Origin: CBDVBZ01 sp965372355
Lineage (GTDB): Bacteria; Krumholzibacteriota; Krumholzibacteriia; WVZY01
Direction of reading: 5' to 3'
Assembly (NCBI GenBank): GCA_965372355.1
Contig: CBDVBZ010000003.1
Coordinates: forward strand, 1 to 64,000
DNA length: 64,000 bases
This document shows positions 1-8,933 of the stretch, in pieces. Under the pieces are notes generated by a model, which worked only from the letters and a program-made list of their open reading frames with translations, was not told where the DNA came from and did no database searches. A program made the position numbers and the translations under genes. Within the stretch, counting starts at the first letter, position 1. Each line of letters opens with the position of its first letter.

Positions 1-50
1 TGGTGGAGTAGTCAATGGCCCGTCACAGGTGGCCCAAACTCCTACGCTAC

Positions 51-1742
51 CTAGTATCCCGCCGCGTGACCGTCCTTCCGCGCCTCGGATGCGCCGATGT
101 AGACGCCGTTCACTGCATCGAGAAAGATCGCCTGATAACCACCGAACCCGCCCTGCATGGTGCCGATTTTGTGTCCCATTCGCTTCAACGCCTCGATCGC
201 CTTATCGGAGAAACCCGCTTCGAGATAGACCGTCCCGCCATCGGCCATGCGCTCTCCAGTCGGTTGTGACGAACCCGAATGACGCACCCTTGCCGCGTCA
301 CCGGCTTCCTGAACGTTCATCCCGAAGTCGACCATGTTGATCACGATCTGCACGTGACCCTGCGGCTGCATCGCCCCACCCATGACGCCAAAACTCATCA
401 GGGGTTTGTCGTCCTTGGTCATGAACGCGGGGATAATTGTGTGGAAGGGTCGTTTCCGCGGCGCATAGGTATTGAAGCGTCCATCGGTCAAATCGAAGAG
501 CTCGCCGCGATCCTGGAGTACAAAACCCAGCCCGTCTGGGGAAAGCCCCGATCCCATACCGCGGTAGTTGCTTTGGATGAGCGACACCATGTTGCCGTTG
601 GCGTCCGCCGTCGTCAGGTAGATCGTATCACTCGTATGGAGTTCACCGGCGTCGTATTGCTTCGATGCCTTCTCAAGGTCGATGAGTTTGCGACGCTCAC
701 CCGCGTAACGTTTCGAGATGAGTTTCTCCACCGGGATCTCGTTGAAATCGGGGTCCGCGTAGTACACGGCGCGATCCTCGAAGGCGAGCTTTTTGGCCTC
801 GACAAGAACATGGATGTACTCCGGGCTGCCAAACCCCATCGATTTGATATCGTATCCCTCAAGAATGTTGAGCATCTCGAGGGCGGCGATGCCCTGGCCG
901 TTTGGCGGCAGCTCCCACACGCGGTAGCCCCGGTAGTCGGTCGAGACCGGTTCGACCCATTCCGACCGGTGCGCCGCCATGTCGTCGTAGGAGAGGAACC
1001 CGCCGTGCTTCTTCACAAAGCGGTCGATGGTGCGGGCGATCTCTCCCCTGTAAAAGGCGTCGCGGCCACCCTCCGCGATCATGAAATAGGTGTTCGCCAG
1101 TCGCGGGTTCTTGAAGACCTCGCCTTTGCGTGGTGCCCGGCCGTTCGGCATGAACGTTTCCGCAAAACCCGCCCACTCCTTGCGCTCTGGAACGTTGAGT
1201 TCCCAGTAGTAGGCAATGGTCTCGGTGACCGGAAACCCGTCGTTGGCATACGCGATAGCCGGAGCGAGGACTTCTGCCATCGGCAGGGCCCCGAACCGCG
1301 AATGGAGCTCGAACCAGCCGTCGACACACCCCGGAACCGTTATGGGGAGCGGCCCGTAGGGCGGCACACTCTCCAATCTCTGTTGTTCGAAATGGTCGAG
1401 CGTCAACGAGGCCGGTGACCGGCCGCTGGCGTTGAGGCCGTGGAGTCTCTTTGTTTTGGCGTCCCAGACGATGGCGAATAGATCGCCACCGATTCCACAA
1501 CCCGTTGGCTCCATCAACCCGAGCGCGGCGTTGGCCGCGATCGCGGCATCCACCGCGGATCCACCCCGTTTGAGAACATCGATCGCAATCTGCGTAGCAA
1601 GCGGGTGGCTGGTTGCCGCCATGCCTTGTGGCGCGATCACCTCCGAGCGCGAAGCAAACGGACGACCGGTGATCCGATCGTATCCGTAAGCGTCAAGTGC
1701 CGTTGACACAAGTATCAATACAAGGACTGCTGTGAGATTCAT
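51..1742 (-). CDS. ggt: Gamma-glutamyltransferase (gamma-glutamyltranspeptidase family, secreted)
   Basis: Ntn-hydrolase that transfers or hydrolyses gamma-glutamyl groups of glutathione-like compounds, normally in the periplasm after self-cleavage. The 563-residue product starts with a signal peptide (MNLTAVLVLILVSTALDAYG). It carries GGSAVDAAIAAN near the front, EPTGCGIGGD, and the processing site DTIYLTTAD followed by GNMVSLIQSNYRGMGSG; the Thr of DTIYL is the expected nucleophile and new N-terminus of the small subunit. I chose the ATG at 1742 because GGAAGAGGAG lies just upstream on the minus strand and the signal peptide begins there; the frame stays open to 1832. The DTIYL form resembles YwrD-like GGT homologues more than E. 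coli Ggt, so the substrate is uncertain. It is monocistronic and divergent from the rhodanese gene. Confidence 0.93.
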   Translation of the reverse strand: MNLTAVLVLILVSTALDAYGYDRITGRPFASRSEVIAPQGMAATSHPLATQIAIDVLKRGGSAVDAAIAANAALGLMEPTGCGIGGDLFAIVWDAKTKRLHGLNASGRSPASLTLDHFEQQRLESVPPYGPLPITVPGCVDGWFELHSRFGALPMAEVLAPAIAYANDGFPVTETIAYYWELNVPERKEWAGFAETFMPNGRAPRKGEVFKNPRLANTYFMIAEGGRDAFYRGEIARTIDRFVKKHGGFLSYDDMAAHRSEWVEPVSTDYRGYRVWELPPNGQGIAALEMLNILEGYDIKSMGFGSPEYIHVLVEAKKLAFEDRAVYYADPDFNEIPVEKLISKRYAGERRKLIDLEKASKQYDAGELHTSDTIYLTTADANGNMVSLIQSNYRGMGSGLSPDGLGFVLQDRGELFDLTDGRFNTYAPRKRPFHTIIPAFMTKDDKPLMSFGVMGGAMQPQGHVQIVINMVDFGMNVQEAGDAARVRHSGSSQPTGERMADGGTVYLEAGFSDKAIEALKRMGHKIGTMQGGFGGYQAIFLDAVNGVYIGASEARKDGHAAGY

Positions 1743-1901
1743 GAAGCACGCTCCTCTTCCGGACCGAAAAAATGCGACGTTCATGTCGTCGTTGGATCTT
1801 TGCCATGCCTCCAGACACAATAGGCTTGCCACTCAAACCCGGTTGAAGTAGACTGTGCGGGCACGGATGAAAATACCTCTTGTTTTGCGCGGCTTGAAAA
1901 T

Positions 1902-1916
1902 CAAATCGGTGATTTG
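1902..1916. repeat. Short inverted repeat in ggt leader
   Basis: CAAATC-GGT-GATTTG is a perfect 6-bp inverted repeat just downstream of the predicted ggt promoter. It could be an operator or a small leader hairpin; the three-base loop makes a DNA operator at least as likely. The rest of the gap 1743-2132 shows nothing else convincing. Confidence 0.4.
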
Positions 1917-1928
1917 GTTACTTTCATG

Positions 1929-1956
1929 ATTGTATAACAAACATCCGTTGAGTCAA
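1929..1956 (-). promoter_or_regulatory. Promoter for ggt (minus strand)
   Basis: Read on the minus strand, TTGACT (1956-1951) and TACAAT (1934-1929) are separated by 16 bases, a good sigma-70-type match. Transcription would begin near 1922 and give a leader of about 180 nt before the ATG at 1742. Confidence 0.6.
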
Positions 1957-2132
1957 CATTGCTCCTGCCCAGTGCTTTGGTTCCAGCATCACCAACTCAG
2001 CCGTCGCGAACAGGTATCACCCGGCATCATGACGCCGGGATCGTGGCCACTTGATCTGCTTAAATAGTCTGGTTCTGGAACTCGAGCGACAACCCTGTCG
2101 CATCCACAGTTCGCAAGAAAAGGGGGCCCCCA

Positions 2133-3002
2133 TTGAGCGAATACGCGAATCCGAATTCGTTGGTGTCTTGCGATTGGCTGGAAAAGCATCTTGGCGATGA
2201 CAATTTAGCCGTCGTCGAGGTCGACGTGAACACGAGGGAATACGAGGAGAGACACATCACCGGTGCGGTCGCGTGGGGTTGGGACACGCACCTCTCGAAC
2301 AAGGGACGCCGTGACATTCTCGGTCTCCACGAGTTCGAGAAACTGCTTGGTAGTAGCGGTATCAGCAACAACACGACGGTCGTGTTTTACGGGAGCGATG
2401 TCTGGTACGCGACCCGGGCGTTCTGGCAGCTGCGGATCTACGGTCATCAGGATGTCCGCATCCTCAACGGCGGTCGCAAGAAGTGGATCGCGGAGGGCCG
2501 CAAGCTCGTGAAGGACGTTGCCAAGACGAGACTCGCCCCGTACAGGTCGACGGCCCTCAATCAGGACCTGCGCGCCCTGCTCCCGCAGGTAAAAGCCGCG
2601 GTCAAGGGCAAGGCCAGCGCGCTGGTCGATGTCCGCACCCCAGAGGAGTTTACGGGTGAATGGCTCGTGCCTCCCGGTGCGCCCGAGACCTGCCAGAGAG
2701 GCGGTCATATACCGGGTGCGAGATGCATTCCGTGGGCCCTTACATGCAACGATGATGGTACTTTCAAAAGCGCCGAAGAGCTACGAACGCTCTACGACGA
2801 AAAAGGGGTCACGCCGGACAAAGAAATTATCGCCTATGGCCGGGTCGGCGACCGCTCGAGCCACAGCTGGTTCGTTCTCAAACACCTGTTGGGCTATCCG
2901 AATGTGAGGAACTATGATGGATCGTGGGCGGAGTGGGGTAATCTCGTCGGTGTGCCGATAGAGACCGGTGAGGAAAGATCCGAGACAATCCGGCGGGAAT
3001 GA
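2133..3002 (+). CDS. Rhodanese-family sulfurtransferase with the active-site Cys replaced by Gly
   Basis: The 289-residue product is a two-domain rhodanese (thiosulfate/3-mercaptopyruvate sulfurtransferase family). The N-terminal domain carries HITGAVAWGWDTHL, and the C-terminal domain carries HIPGARCIPW and YDGSWAEWGN. In this family the catalytic loop reads YCRxGxRSSHTWF with a persulfide-forming Cys. Here codons 2833-2838 read TAT GGC, giving AYGRVGDRSSHSW, so the Cys is Gly. A single TGC to GGC change would explain it. The enzyme is therefore predicted inactive as a classical sulfurtransferase, unless the base is an error. The start is TTG at 2133, behind a purine-rich stretch. No obvious operon partner; transketolase follows 118 bases later. 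Confidence 0.85.
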   Translation: MSEYANPNSLVSCDWLEKHLGDDNLAVVEVDVNTREYEERHITGAVAWGWDTHLSNKGRRDILGLHEFEKLLGSSGISNNTTVVFYGSDVWYATRAFWQLRIYGHQDVRILNGGRKKWIAEGRKLVKDVAKTRLAPYRSTALNQDLRALLPQVKAAVKGKASALVDVRTPEEFTGEWLVPPGAPETCQRGGHIPGARCIPWALTCNDDGTFKSAEELRTLYDEKGVTPDKEIIAYGRVGDRSSHSWFVLKHLLGYPNVRNYDGSWAEWGNLVGVPIETGEERSETIRRE

Positions 3003-3120
3003 ACACGAGTCAGCCACTGACGGTGTGAGGGAGGTCGCGGTGACGCCGCCAAGGAAGAGTCTCGCTCGCTCCGATCTGCTCCTCATAATATAGCCACTCG
3101 ACACTCCTCAAGGGGAACCC

Positions 3121-5130
3121 ATGCCAAACAGCTCGAAGGATCAACTCTGTGTCAATACCATCCGCTTCCTGGCGGTCGATGCGGTTGAAAAGGCCCGGTC
3201 CGGTCACCCGGGAATGCCGCTCGGTACGGCACCGATGGCTTATGTGTTGTGGGACCGGTTTCTACGACACAACCCGACGAATCCTAACTGGTTCAACCGT
3301 GACCGGTTCGTTCTCTCTGCAGGGCACGGGTCGGCGCTGCTCTACGCGCTGCTCCATCTGTACGGGTATGACCTGCCGATGGAGGAGATCCAGAACTTTC
3401 GCCAGTGGGAGAGCAAAACACCGGGGCATCCCGAGTACGGCATGACGCCGGGTGTGGAGGTGACAACGGGTCCTCTCGGTCAGGGTTTTGCGATGGGTGT
3501 CGGTATGGCGATTGCGGAGACATACCTTTCCGGTCTGTTCGCACCCCCGACCGACGATATTCCTCCCGTGATCGACCATTACACGTACGCGATTGTATCC
3601 GACGGAGACCTGATGGAAGGCATCGCCTCTGAGGCAGCATCGCTTGCCGGGCACCTCGGGCTTGCCCGGTTGATTTATCTCTACGATGACAACCACATCA
3701 CGATCGATGGCGGCATCCAGCTAGCGTTCACCGAAGATGTCACGCGCCGGTTCGAGGCATACGGGTGGCAGGTCCTGGCGGTTGAGGATGGTAACGATCT
3801 CGATGCCATCGAGACGGCCGTTCGCGCCGCTAGGGAGGAAACCAGCAAGCCATCGCTCATCCGCGTTCGAACGCACATCGGCTATGGCAGTCCGAAGCAG
3901 GATTCCGAGAAGTCGCACGGTGAGCCGCTCGGGCCGGACGCGATGCGCGCAACGAGGGAGAACCTGGATTGGCCGCAGGACAAAACATTCTATGTGCCGG
4001 ACGAGGCACGAACGCATTTTAGTGGGGCGGCCGACCGCGGGCGCGCGATGGAGGATGAGTGGGAGAGCCGGCTCGCCGCCTACCACGAGCGGGATGCGGA
4101 CCGGGCGGAGCAGCTCGAGAAGGTGATTCGCGGCCGGCTGCCGGACGGCTGGGAGAACGGCATCCCGATGTTCGAGCCGGGCGAAGAAAAGATGGCGACA
4201 CGCAAGGCGTCCGGTGTGGTGCTCAACGCGCTGGCGAAGCAACTGCCGACGCTGATCGGCGGATCCGCGGACCTCGCGGGTTCGAACCAGACAACAGTGA
4301 AGGACGGCGCCGTCTTCGCCGCAGACGAGCCTGCCGGACGCAATTTCCACTTCGGGGTTCGCGAACACGCTATGGCCGGCATACTGAACGGGATGGCGCG
4401 GCACGGCGGTATCATTCCGTACGGTGGCACGTTTCTGGTTTTCTCGGACTACATGAGACCGTCGATTCGAGTCGCGTCGATCATGCAGGCGCACTCGATA
4501 TTCGTGTTCACGCACGACAGCGTGGGTCTGGGCGAGGACGGCCCGACACACCAGCCGATAGAGCACGTGATGAGTCTGCGGGCGATACCCGGCCTGATCG
4601 TGCTACGTCCCGCGGACGCCAACGAGACCGCCGTCGCCTGGCAAATCGCGATCGAGCAGAACGGGCCGGCAGCCCTGGTGCTCACCCGGCAGGGGCTTCC
4701 CGTTCTGGACCCTCAGCTCTATCCGATCGCCAACGGCGTTCCAAGAGGCGCTTACATATTGAGCGAGGCGCCATCGGGTACTCCGGCGATTATCCTGATC
4801 GCGAGTGGTTCCGAAGTATCGATGGCGCTGCAGGCTCGGAATGTGCTTGTCGAAAAAGGGAGAGAAGCACGGGTCGTGTCGATGCCATCGTGGGAACTCT
4901 TTGATCGCCAGCCGGAAACATACCGTCACGATGTGCTGCCGCCGGATGTCCCCAAGCTCGCCATCGAAGCGGGCAGCTCACGGGGATGGCGTGACTACGT
5001 CGGAGACGGAGGTGCTATAATGGGAATAGACCGTTTTGGCGCGTCCGCACCCGGCAACATTGCGATGGAGGGCCTCGGTCTTCACGTCGATCGTGTGATA
5101 GAGGTGGCGTTGTCCCTGCTTGGCGGGTAG
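3121..5130 (+). CDS. tkt: Transketolase
   Basis: Thiamine-diphosphate enzyme that transfers two-carbon ketol units between sugar phosphates in the pentose phosphate pathway. At 669 residues it has the usual bacterial length. Visible motifs: the N-terminal [20 protein letters not shown], the TPP-binding segment [14 protein letters not shown] with DDNHITIDG, the pyrimidine-domain [14 protein letters not shown], and [18 protein letters not shown], which contacts substrate. The ATG at 3121 follows AAGGGGAACCC. Transaldolase starts 61 bases after the stop, so the two non-oxidative pentose-phosphate enzymes are probably co-transcribed. Confidence 0.97.
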   Translation: MPNSSKDQLCVNTIRFLAVDAVEKARSGHPGMPLGTAPMAYVLWDRFLRHNPTNPNWFNRDRFVLSAGHGSALLYALLHLYGYDLPMEEIQNFRQWESKTPGHPEYGMTPGVEVTTGPLGQGFAMGVGMAIAETYLSGLFAPPTDDIPPVIDHYTYAIVSDGDLMEGIASEAASLAGHLGLARLIYLYDDNHITIDGGIQLAFTEDVTRRFEAYGWQVLAVEDGNDLDAIETAVRAAREETSKPSLIRVRTHIGYGSPKQDSEKSHGEPLGPDAMRATRENLDWPQDKTFYVPDEARTHFSGAADRGRAMEDEWESRLAAYHERDADRAEQLEKVIRGRLPDGWENGIPMFEPGEEKMATRKASGVVLNALAKQLPTLIGGSADLAGSNQTTVKDGAVFAADEPAGRNFHFGVREHAMAGILNGMARHGGIIPYGGTFLVFSDYMRPSIRVASIMQAHSIFVFTHDSVGLGEDGPTHQPIEHVMSLRAIPGLIVLRPADANETAVAWQIAIEQNGPAALVLTRQGLPVLDPQLYPIANGVPRGAYILSEAPSGTPAIILIASGSEVSMALQARNVLVEKGREARVVSMPSWELFDRQPETYRHDVLPPDVPKLAIEAGSSRGWRDYVGDGGAIMGIDRFGASAPGNIAMEGLGLHVDRVIEVALSLLGG

Positions 5131-5191
5131 GCTTTGCTTCGAAGACAGGTTGTCTCGTGGATAACCGTTGCACCAAAGAAAGGATTGTTGG

Positions 5192-6301
5192 ATGAACCCT
5201 CTGAGGCAGTTGCGTGATCACGGGCAGTCGATCTGGCTCGACGACATCCGCCGAAGCCTGATGACAAGTGGTGAGTTGAGGAGTCTCATCGACGAAGACG
5301 GATTGCGGGGCATGACGAGTAATCCGACGATTTTTGAAAAATCGATCAGCGGCACGCCCGATTACGACGAGAGCCTCCGCAAGATCCAGAAGGAGAGCGG
5401 TGGGCTGGAGGTCAAGGACGTATACGAAAAGTTGGCAATCGAAGACATCCAGATGGCGACAGATGCGCTGAGGTCGGTGTATGACGGTACCGGTTGGGAG
5501 GATGGCTATGTGAGTCTCGAGGTATCGCCGGAACTGGCAAACGATACCGATGCGACGATTGCCGAGGCGGAACGGCTTTGGCGAGCCGTTGAACGTCCGA
5601 ACCTGATGATCAAGGTGCCCGCGACCCCGGCCGGTTTGCCGGCGTTCGAGACACTGATCGCCAACGGCGTGAATGTCAATGTCACGTTGATGTTTTCTCT
5701 CAAGCACTACGAGAACGTGGCGCAGGCGTATATTCGCGGGTTGAGCAAGGCCAGCCATCCGAAAAAAACGGCGTCGGTGGCGTCTTTCTTTGTGAGCCGC
5801 GTCGACACGATGGTCGACAAGGCGCTCGAAGCCAACGGATCGGATGAGGCGTTGGCGCTGCGCGGCAAGACCGCGGTGGCAAACGCAAAGGTCGCATACA
5901 AGCGGTTCGAGGAGATTTTTTATGGCGAGCCGTTCAAGGAGCTGAAGGCACGCGGCGCGCGTGTGCAGCGCCCGTTGTGGGCGAGCACCTCGACGAAGAA
6001 CCCGGATTATCATGACTTGATCTATGTGGATGAGCTGATCGGCCCGGACACGGTCAACACGCTTCCACCGGCGACACTCGACGCGTTCCGGGATCACGGT
6101 GTCGTTCGCCCCACGCTGACCCAGGACGTCGACCAGGCTCGTGCGCAGATCGATCAGCTGAAGACGTTTGGCGTTGACTTCGACGCCATCACCGATAAGC
6201 TGCAAGTCGATGGTGTAGCGTCATTTGCGAAATCATTCGACGATCTATTGGGAACCCTCGAGGCCAAGGCCGGGGGCTCACCTGCTGGGCCGGGCGCGTA
6301 G
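5192..6301 (+). CDS. tal: Transaldolase
   Basis: Moves a dihydroxyacetone unit between sugar phosphates through a Lys Schiff base. The 369-residue product has the long transaldolase form seen in actinobacteria and in Tal-Pgi fusions: QSIWLDDIRRSL at the front, GLRGMTSNPTIFEKSI, and NLMIKVPAT with the Schiff-base Lys at about residue 141, then ASFFVSRVDTMVD. I prefer the ATG at 5192, preceded by AAAGGATTGTTGG, to the in-frame TTG at 5168. It follows tkt closely and is probably in the same transcript. No glucose-6-phosphate isomerase domain is fused. Confidence 0.95.
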   Translation: MNPLRQLRDHGQSIWLDDIRRSLMTSGELRSLIDEDGLRGMTSNPTIFEKSISGTPDYDESLRKIQKESGGLEVKDVYEKLAIEDIQMATDALRSVYDGTGWEDGYVSLEVSPELANDTDATIAEAERLWRAVERPNLMIKVPATPAGLPAFETLIANGVNVNVTLMFSLKHYENVAQAYIRGLSKASHPKKTASVASFFVSRVDTMVDKALEANGSDEALALRGKTAVANAKVAYKRFEEIFYGEPFKELKARGARVQRPLWASTSTKNPDYHDLIYVDELIGPDTVNTLPPATLDAFRDHGVVRPTLTQDVDQARAQIDQLKTFGVDFDAITDKLQVDGVASFAKSFDDLLGTLEAKAGGSPAGPGA

Positions 6302-6364
6302 AGGAACGGAGCTTGCATCGTCTTCATTTCCAAAGGGGTTTGTGCGTGCGCGGCGGCTCGGGCC

Positions 6365-6392
6365 TTGCCAGCTGCGCCCATTGTGTTATAAT
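6365..6392 (+). promoter_or_regulatory. Extended -10 promoter for the sxtJ-like operon
   Basis: TTGCCA (6365-6370), a 16-base spacer and a perfect TATAAT (6387-6392) preceded by TGT. This is one of the best sigma-70-type promoters in the window and lies 61 bases before the GTG at 6453. Confidence 0.7.
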
Positions 6393-6452
6393 ACCCCGAG
6401 CTGAAATTGGCAGCGAGGGGCTCTCCGATCCAACCGTAGGAGTATCCAACCC

Positions 6453-6836
6453 GTGATCGTAAGGAAGGTTACCAACGCTCAGGCCAGGGATACTGGTCTG
6501 GCGGCTGTCCTTATATTGCTCCTGATCGCGCATTTCAGGGACAGCGCAGGCCTTGTTGCGCCTGCGATCATCGTTCTGGTCGTGGACATGGTTTGGCCGA
6601 ATTGTTTCCGGCCCGCTGCCTACGTCTGGTTCACGCTAGCCAATATCCTGCGCAAGGTCGTCTCCTCGATCCTTCTGACCGTCCTCTTCCTCGTGATCGT
6701 CACGCCGATCGGGTTGTTGAGGCGACTCTTAGGGGCGGACTCGATGAAGAGGAAGAAGTGGAAGGACGGCCCGGAATCTGTATTCGAGGAGCGCGATCAC
6801 GTGTTCGCGGCGAAGGATCTGGAGCGACCGTACTAG
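6453..6836 (+). CDS. SxtJ-family small membrane protein
   Basis: The 127-residue protein has two hydrophobic segments in its first half (TGLAAVLILLLIAHF and GLVAPAIIVLVVDMVWP), then a third (VVSSILLTVLFLVIVTPIG) ending in LLRRLLGADSMKRKKW. That arrangement, with the PIGLLRRLLG motif and charged C-terminus, matches the SxtJ family named from the saxitoxin cluster, whose members usually sit beside a carbamoyltransferase as here. The biochemical role of SxtJ is not established; a membrane partner for the carbamoyltransferase is an inference. The start is GTG with TAGGAG upstream. First gene of a three-gene operon. Confidence 0.8.
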   Translation: MIVRKVTNAQARDTGLAAVLILLLIAHFRDSAGLVAPAIIVLVVDMVWPNCFRPAAYVWFTLANILRKVVSSILLTVLFLVIVTPIGLLRRLLGADSMKRKKWKDGPESVFEERDHVFAAKDLERPY

Positions 6837-6862
6837 CAATTCAGAGGGAAGAGTAGAGCATC

Positions 6863-7012
6863 ATGGATTTCTTGAAGGATCTTTGGGGATTTATGAGAGT
6901 CAGGAAGAAATTTTGGCTTTTTCCAATCGTCATTTTTCTGGTCCTGTTCGGCGTGCTGATAGTCCTCACCAGCGGATCTGCATTGGCACCGTTCATCTAT
7001 ACCCTTTTCTAG
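6863..7012 (+). CDS. DUF5989-type 49-residue membrane protein
   Basis: ATG at 6863 (behind AGAGGGAAGAG) opens a 49-codon frame ending with TAG at 7010-7012. The product begins MDFLKDLWGFMRVRKKFWL, followed by a single transmembrane helix (PIVIFLVLFGVLIVLTSGSA) and a short tail LAPFIYTLF. This is the signature of the tiny DUF5989 proteins that sit between SxtJ and the carbamoyltransferase in many genomes. The spacings of 26 and 16 bases fit one transcript. Function unknown; probably an inner-membrane partner. Confidence 0.85.
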   Translation: MDFLKDLWGFMRVRKKFWLFPIVIFLVLFGVLIVLTSGSALAPFIYTLF

Positions 7013-7028
7013 TGCCATTGGACCCGTC

Positions 7029-8900
7029 TTGAAGAGCGCAATTCTGGGAATATCCGCGTTCTACCACGACAGTGCCGCCGCCATTTTGGTGGATGGCGAG
7101 ATCGTGGCCGCAGCGCACGAGGAACGGTTCAGCCGCAAGAAGCACGATGCGGCTTTTCCGAGCCACGCGGTGAGGTACGTGCTGGATGAATCGGGTCTCG
7201 ATATCTCCGACCTGACGGCGATCGCTTTCTACGACAAACCCTATCTCAAATTCGAGCGGCTCCTCGAGACGTATCACGCGTTCGCGCCACGCGGTCTGCA
7301 GAGCTTTATGGCCGCGATCCCCGTATGGATCAAAGAGAAGCTCTTTATGAAGCGGATGCTGTGGGATGAACTGCAGCAGGTCGAGGGACGCAAACTCAAC
7401 CGGAAACCGCCACTGTTATTCCCCGAGCATCACCTGTCTCACGCAGCAAGCGCGTTCTATCCCTCGCCGTTCGAAGAGGCGGCAATTCTGACCGTTGACG
7501 GTGTGGGTGAGTGGGCGACGTCGACGATCGGATATGGTGACGGCGAAAACGTGAAGATTCTCCGCGAGTTGTTATTCCCACACTCGCTGGGACTGCTCTA
7601 TTCCGCGTTTACATACTACTGTGGTTTCAGGGTGAACAGCGGCGAGTACAAGCTGATGGGGCTTGCCCCCTACGGCAACAAGGGAAGCGAGCGAGTCAAA
7701 AAGCTCAAGCAGGTTATTCTCGATGAGCTCGTGGACATTCGTGAGGATGGTTCAATCCTTCTCAACATGAGTCATTTTGAATACGCGACGGGTCTGCGGA
7801 TGGTCAACGACGCAAGGTGGCAGAAGCTTTTCGGTATACCAAAGCGCACACCGGAAGGTGAACTCACCCAACCCTACATGGATATGGCGTTGGCGATCCA
7901 GGATGTCACCGAAGAAATCGTCATGCGGCTTGCGCGAACGGCGAAGGAACTGACCGGGTCCCGGAACCTGGTGATGGCGGGAGGTGTTGCGCTCAACTGT
8001 GTGGCCAACGGCAAGTTACTCCGCTCCGGGGAGTTCGACGGGTTGTGGATCCATCCGGCCGCGGGCGATGCGGGAGGTGCCCTCGGGGCTGCCTATGTTG
8101 CCGAGTATCTCTGGAAAGGCGGGACCCGCAAACCCCGTAACGGCAGAGACGAAATGCGCGGGTCGCTTCTTGGACCGAAATTCGGGTCGGAAGACGTGGA
8201 ACGGATGTGCCGCAAGTACGATGCTTCGTCCAAGCGCTACGATGATTTCGACGAGTTGTGCAAGGATGTGTCCAAACTCATGTCCGACGGTCAGGTAATT
8301 GGCTGGTTCCAGGGACGTCTCGAGTGGGGTCCGCGCGCGTTGGGGAATCGGAGCATCTTGGGTGACGCCCGTCACCCCGAGATGCAGAAAAAGCTCAACC
8401 TCAAGATCAAGTACCGCGAAGGATTCCGGCCGTTTGCGCCCTCCGTACTGGTCGAGGATATGAAGGAGTATTTTGCCCTGGACGCCCCCTCTCCGTACAT
8501 GCTCCTCGTGGCGCCCGTTCAGGAGAAGCGATGGAAACCTCTCCCGGACAACTACGACGAGATGGAGATGTACGACAGACTGTATATCCTCCGGTCGGAC
8601 ATCCCCGCAGTAACCCACGTTGACTATTCCGCACGAATTCAGACCGTGCACAAGGACACCAATGAGCGCTACTGGCGCCTGATCAACGCGTTCAAGGAGC
8701 ACACCGGATACGGCGTGATCGTGAACACGAGTTTCAATGTGCGTGGTGAGCCGATCGTTTGCACACCGGAAGATGCCTATCGTTGTTTTATGCGTACGGA
8801 GATGGATTATCTGGTTGTCGGCGATCATCTCTTCAGCAAGACGGGGCAGCCCGAATGGAAAGAAGAGAAGGAGTGGCGGGACGAGTTTGAGCTGGATTAG
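7029..8900 (+). CDS. Carbamoyltransferase (NodU/CmcH/SxtI family)
   Basis: Transfers a carbamoyl group from carbamoyl phosphate to a hydroxyl or amine of a sugar or secondary metabolite, by way of a carbamoyl-adenylate. The 623-residue product shows the Kae1-like N-terminal domain (ILGISAFYHDSAAAILVDG, HEERFSRKKHD, HHLSHAASAFYPSPFEEA, MAGGVALNCVANGK) and the C-terminal domain (GWFQGRLEWGPRALGNRSIL, FRPFAPSVL, NTSFNVRGEPIVCTPEDA). Start TTG at 7029. The acceptor cannot be named: no clear biosynthetic cluster surrounds it, but the SxtJ/DUF5989 pairing suggests action at or near the inner membrane, perhaps on a surface glycan or lipid. Confidence 0.92.
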   Translation: MKSAILGISAFYHDSAAAILVDGEIVAAAHEERFSRKKHDAAFPSHAVRYVLDESGLDISDLTAIAFYDKPYLKFERLLETYHAFAPRGLQSFMAAIPVWIKEKLFMKRMLWDELQQVEGRKLNRKPPLLFPEHHLSHAASAFYPSPFEEAAILTVDGVGEWATSTIGYGDGENVKILRELLFPHSLGLLYSAFTYYCGFRVNSGEYKLMGLAPYGNKGSERVKKLKQVILDELVDIREDGSILLNMSHFEYATGLRMVNDARWQKLFGIPKRTPEGELTQPYMDMALAIQDVTEEIVMRLARTAKELTGSRNLVMAGGVALNCVANGKLLRSGEFDGLWIHPAAGDAGGALGAAYVAEYLWKGGTRKPRNGRDEMRGSLLGPKFGSEDVERMCRKYDASSKRYDDFDELCKDVSKLMSDGQVIGWFQGRLEWGPRALGNRSILGDARHPEMQKKLNLKIKYREGFRPFAPSVLVEDMKEYFALDAPSPYMLLVAPVQEKRWKPLPDNYDEMEMYDRLYILRSDIPAVTHVDYSARIQTVHKDTNERYWRLINAFKEHTGYGVIVNTSFNVRGEPIVCTPEDAYRCFMRTEMDYLVVGDHLFSKTGQPEWKEEKEWRDEFELD

Positions 8901-8933
8901 CCCGCGGCGCTCTGCTCAACCCGGGGGGGAAAG

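Noticed and set aside
279..1418. Long plus-strand open frame across ggt
   Set aside because: It lies antisense to a clear gamma-glutamyltransferase gene and its product has no recognisable motif; the G+C-rich code produces such shadows.
5015..6205. Long minus-strand frame across tal
   Set aside because: Antisense to transaldolase with the active-site Lys and normal length; no motif in the antisense product.
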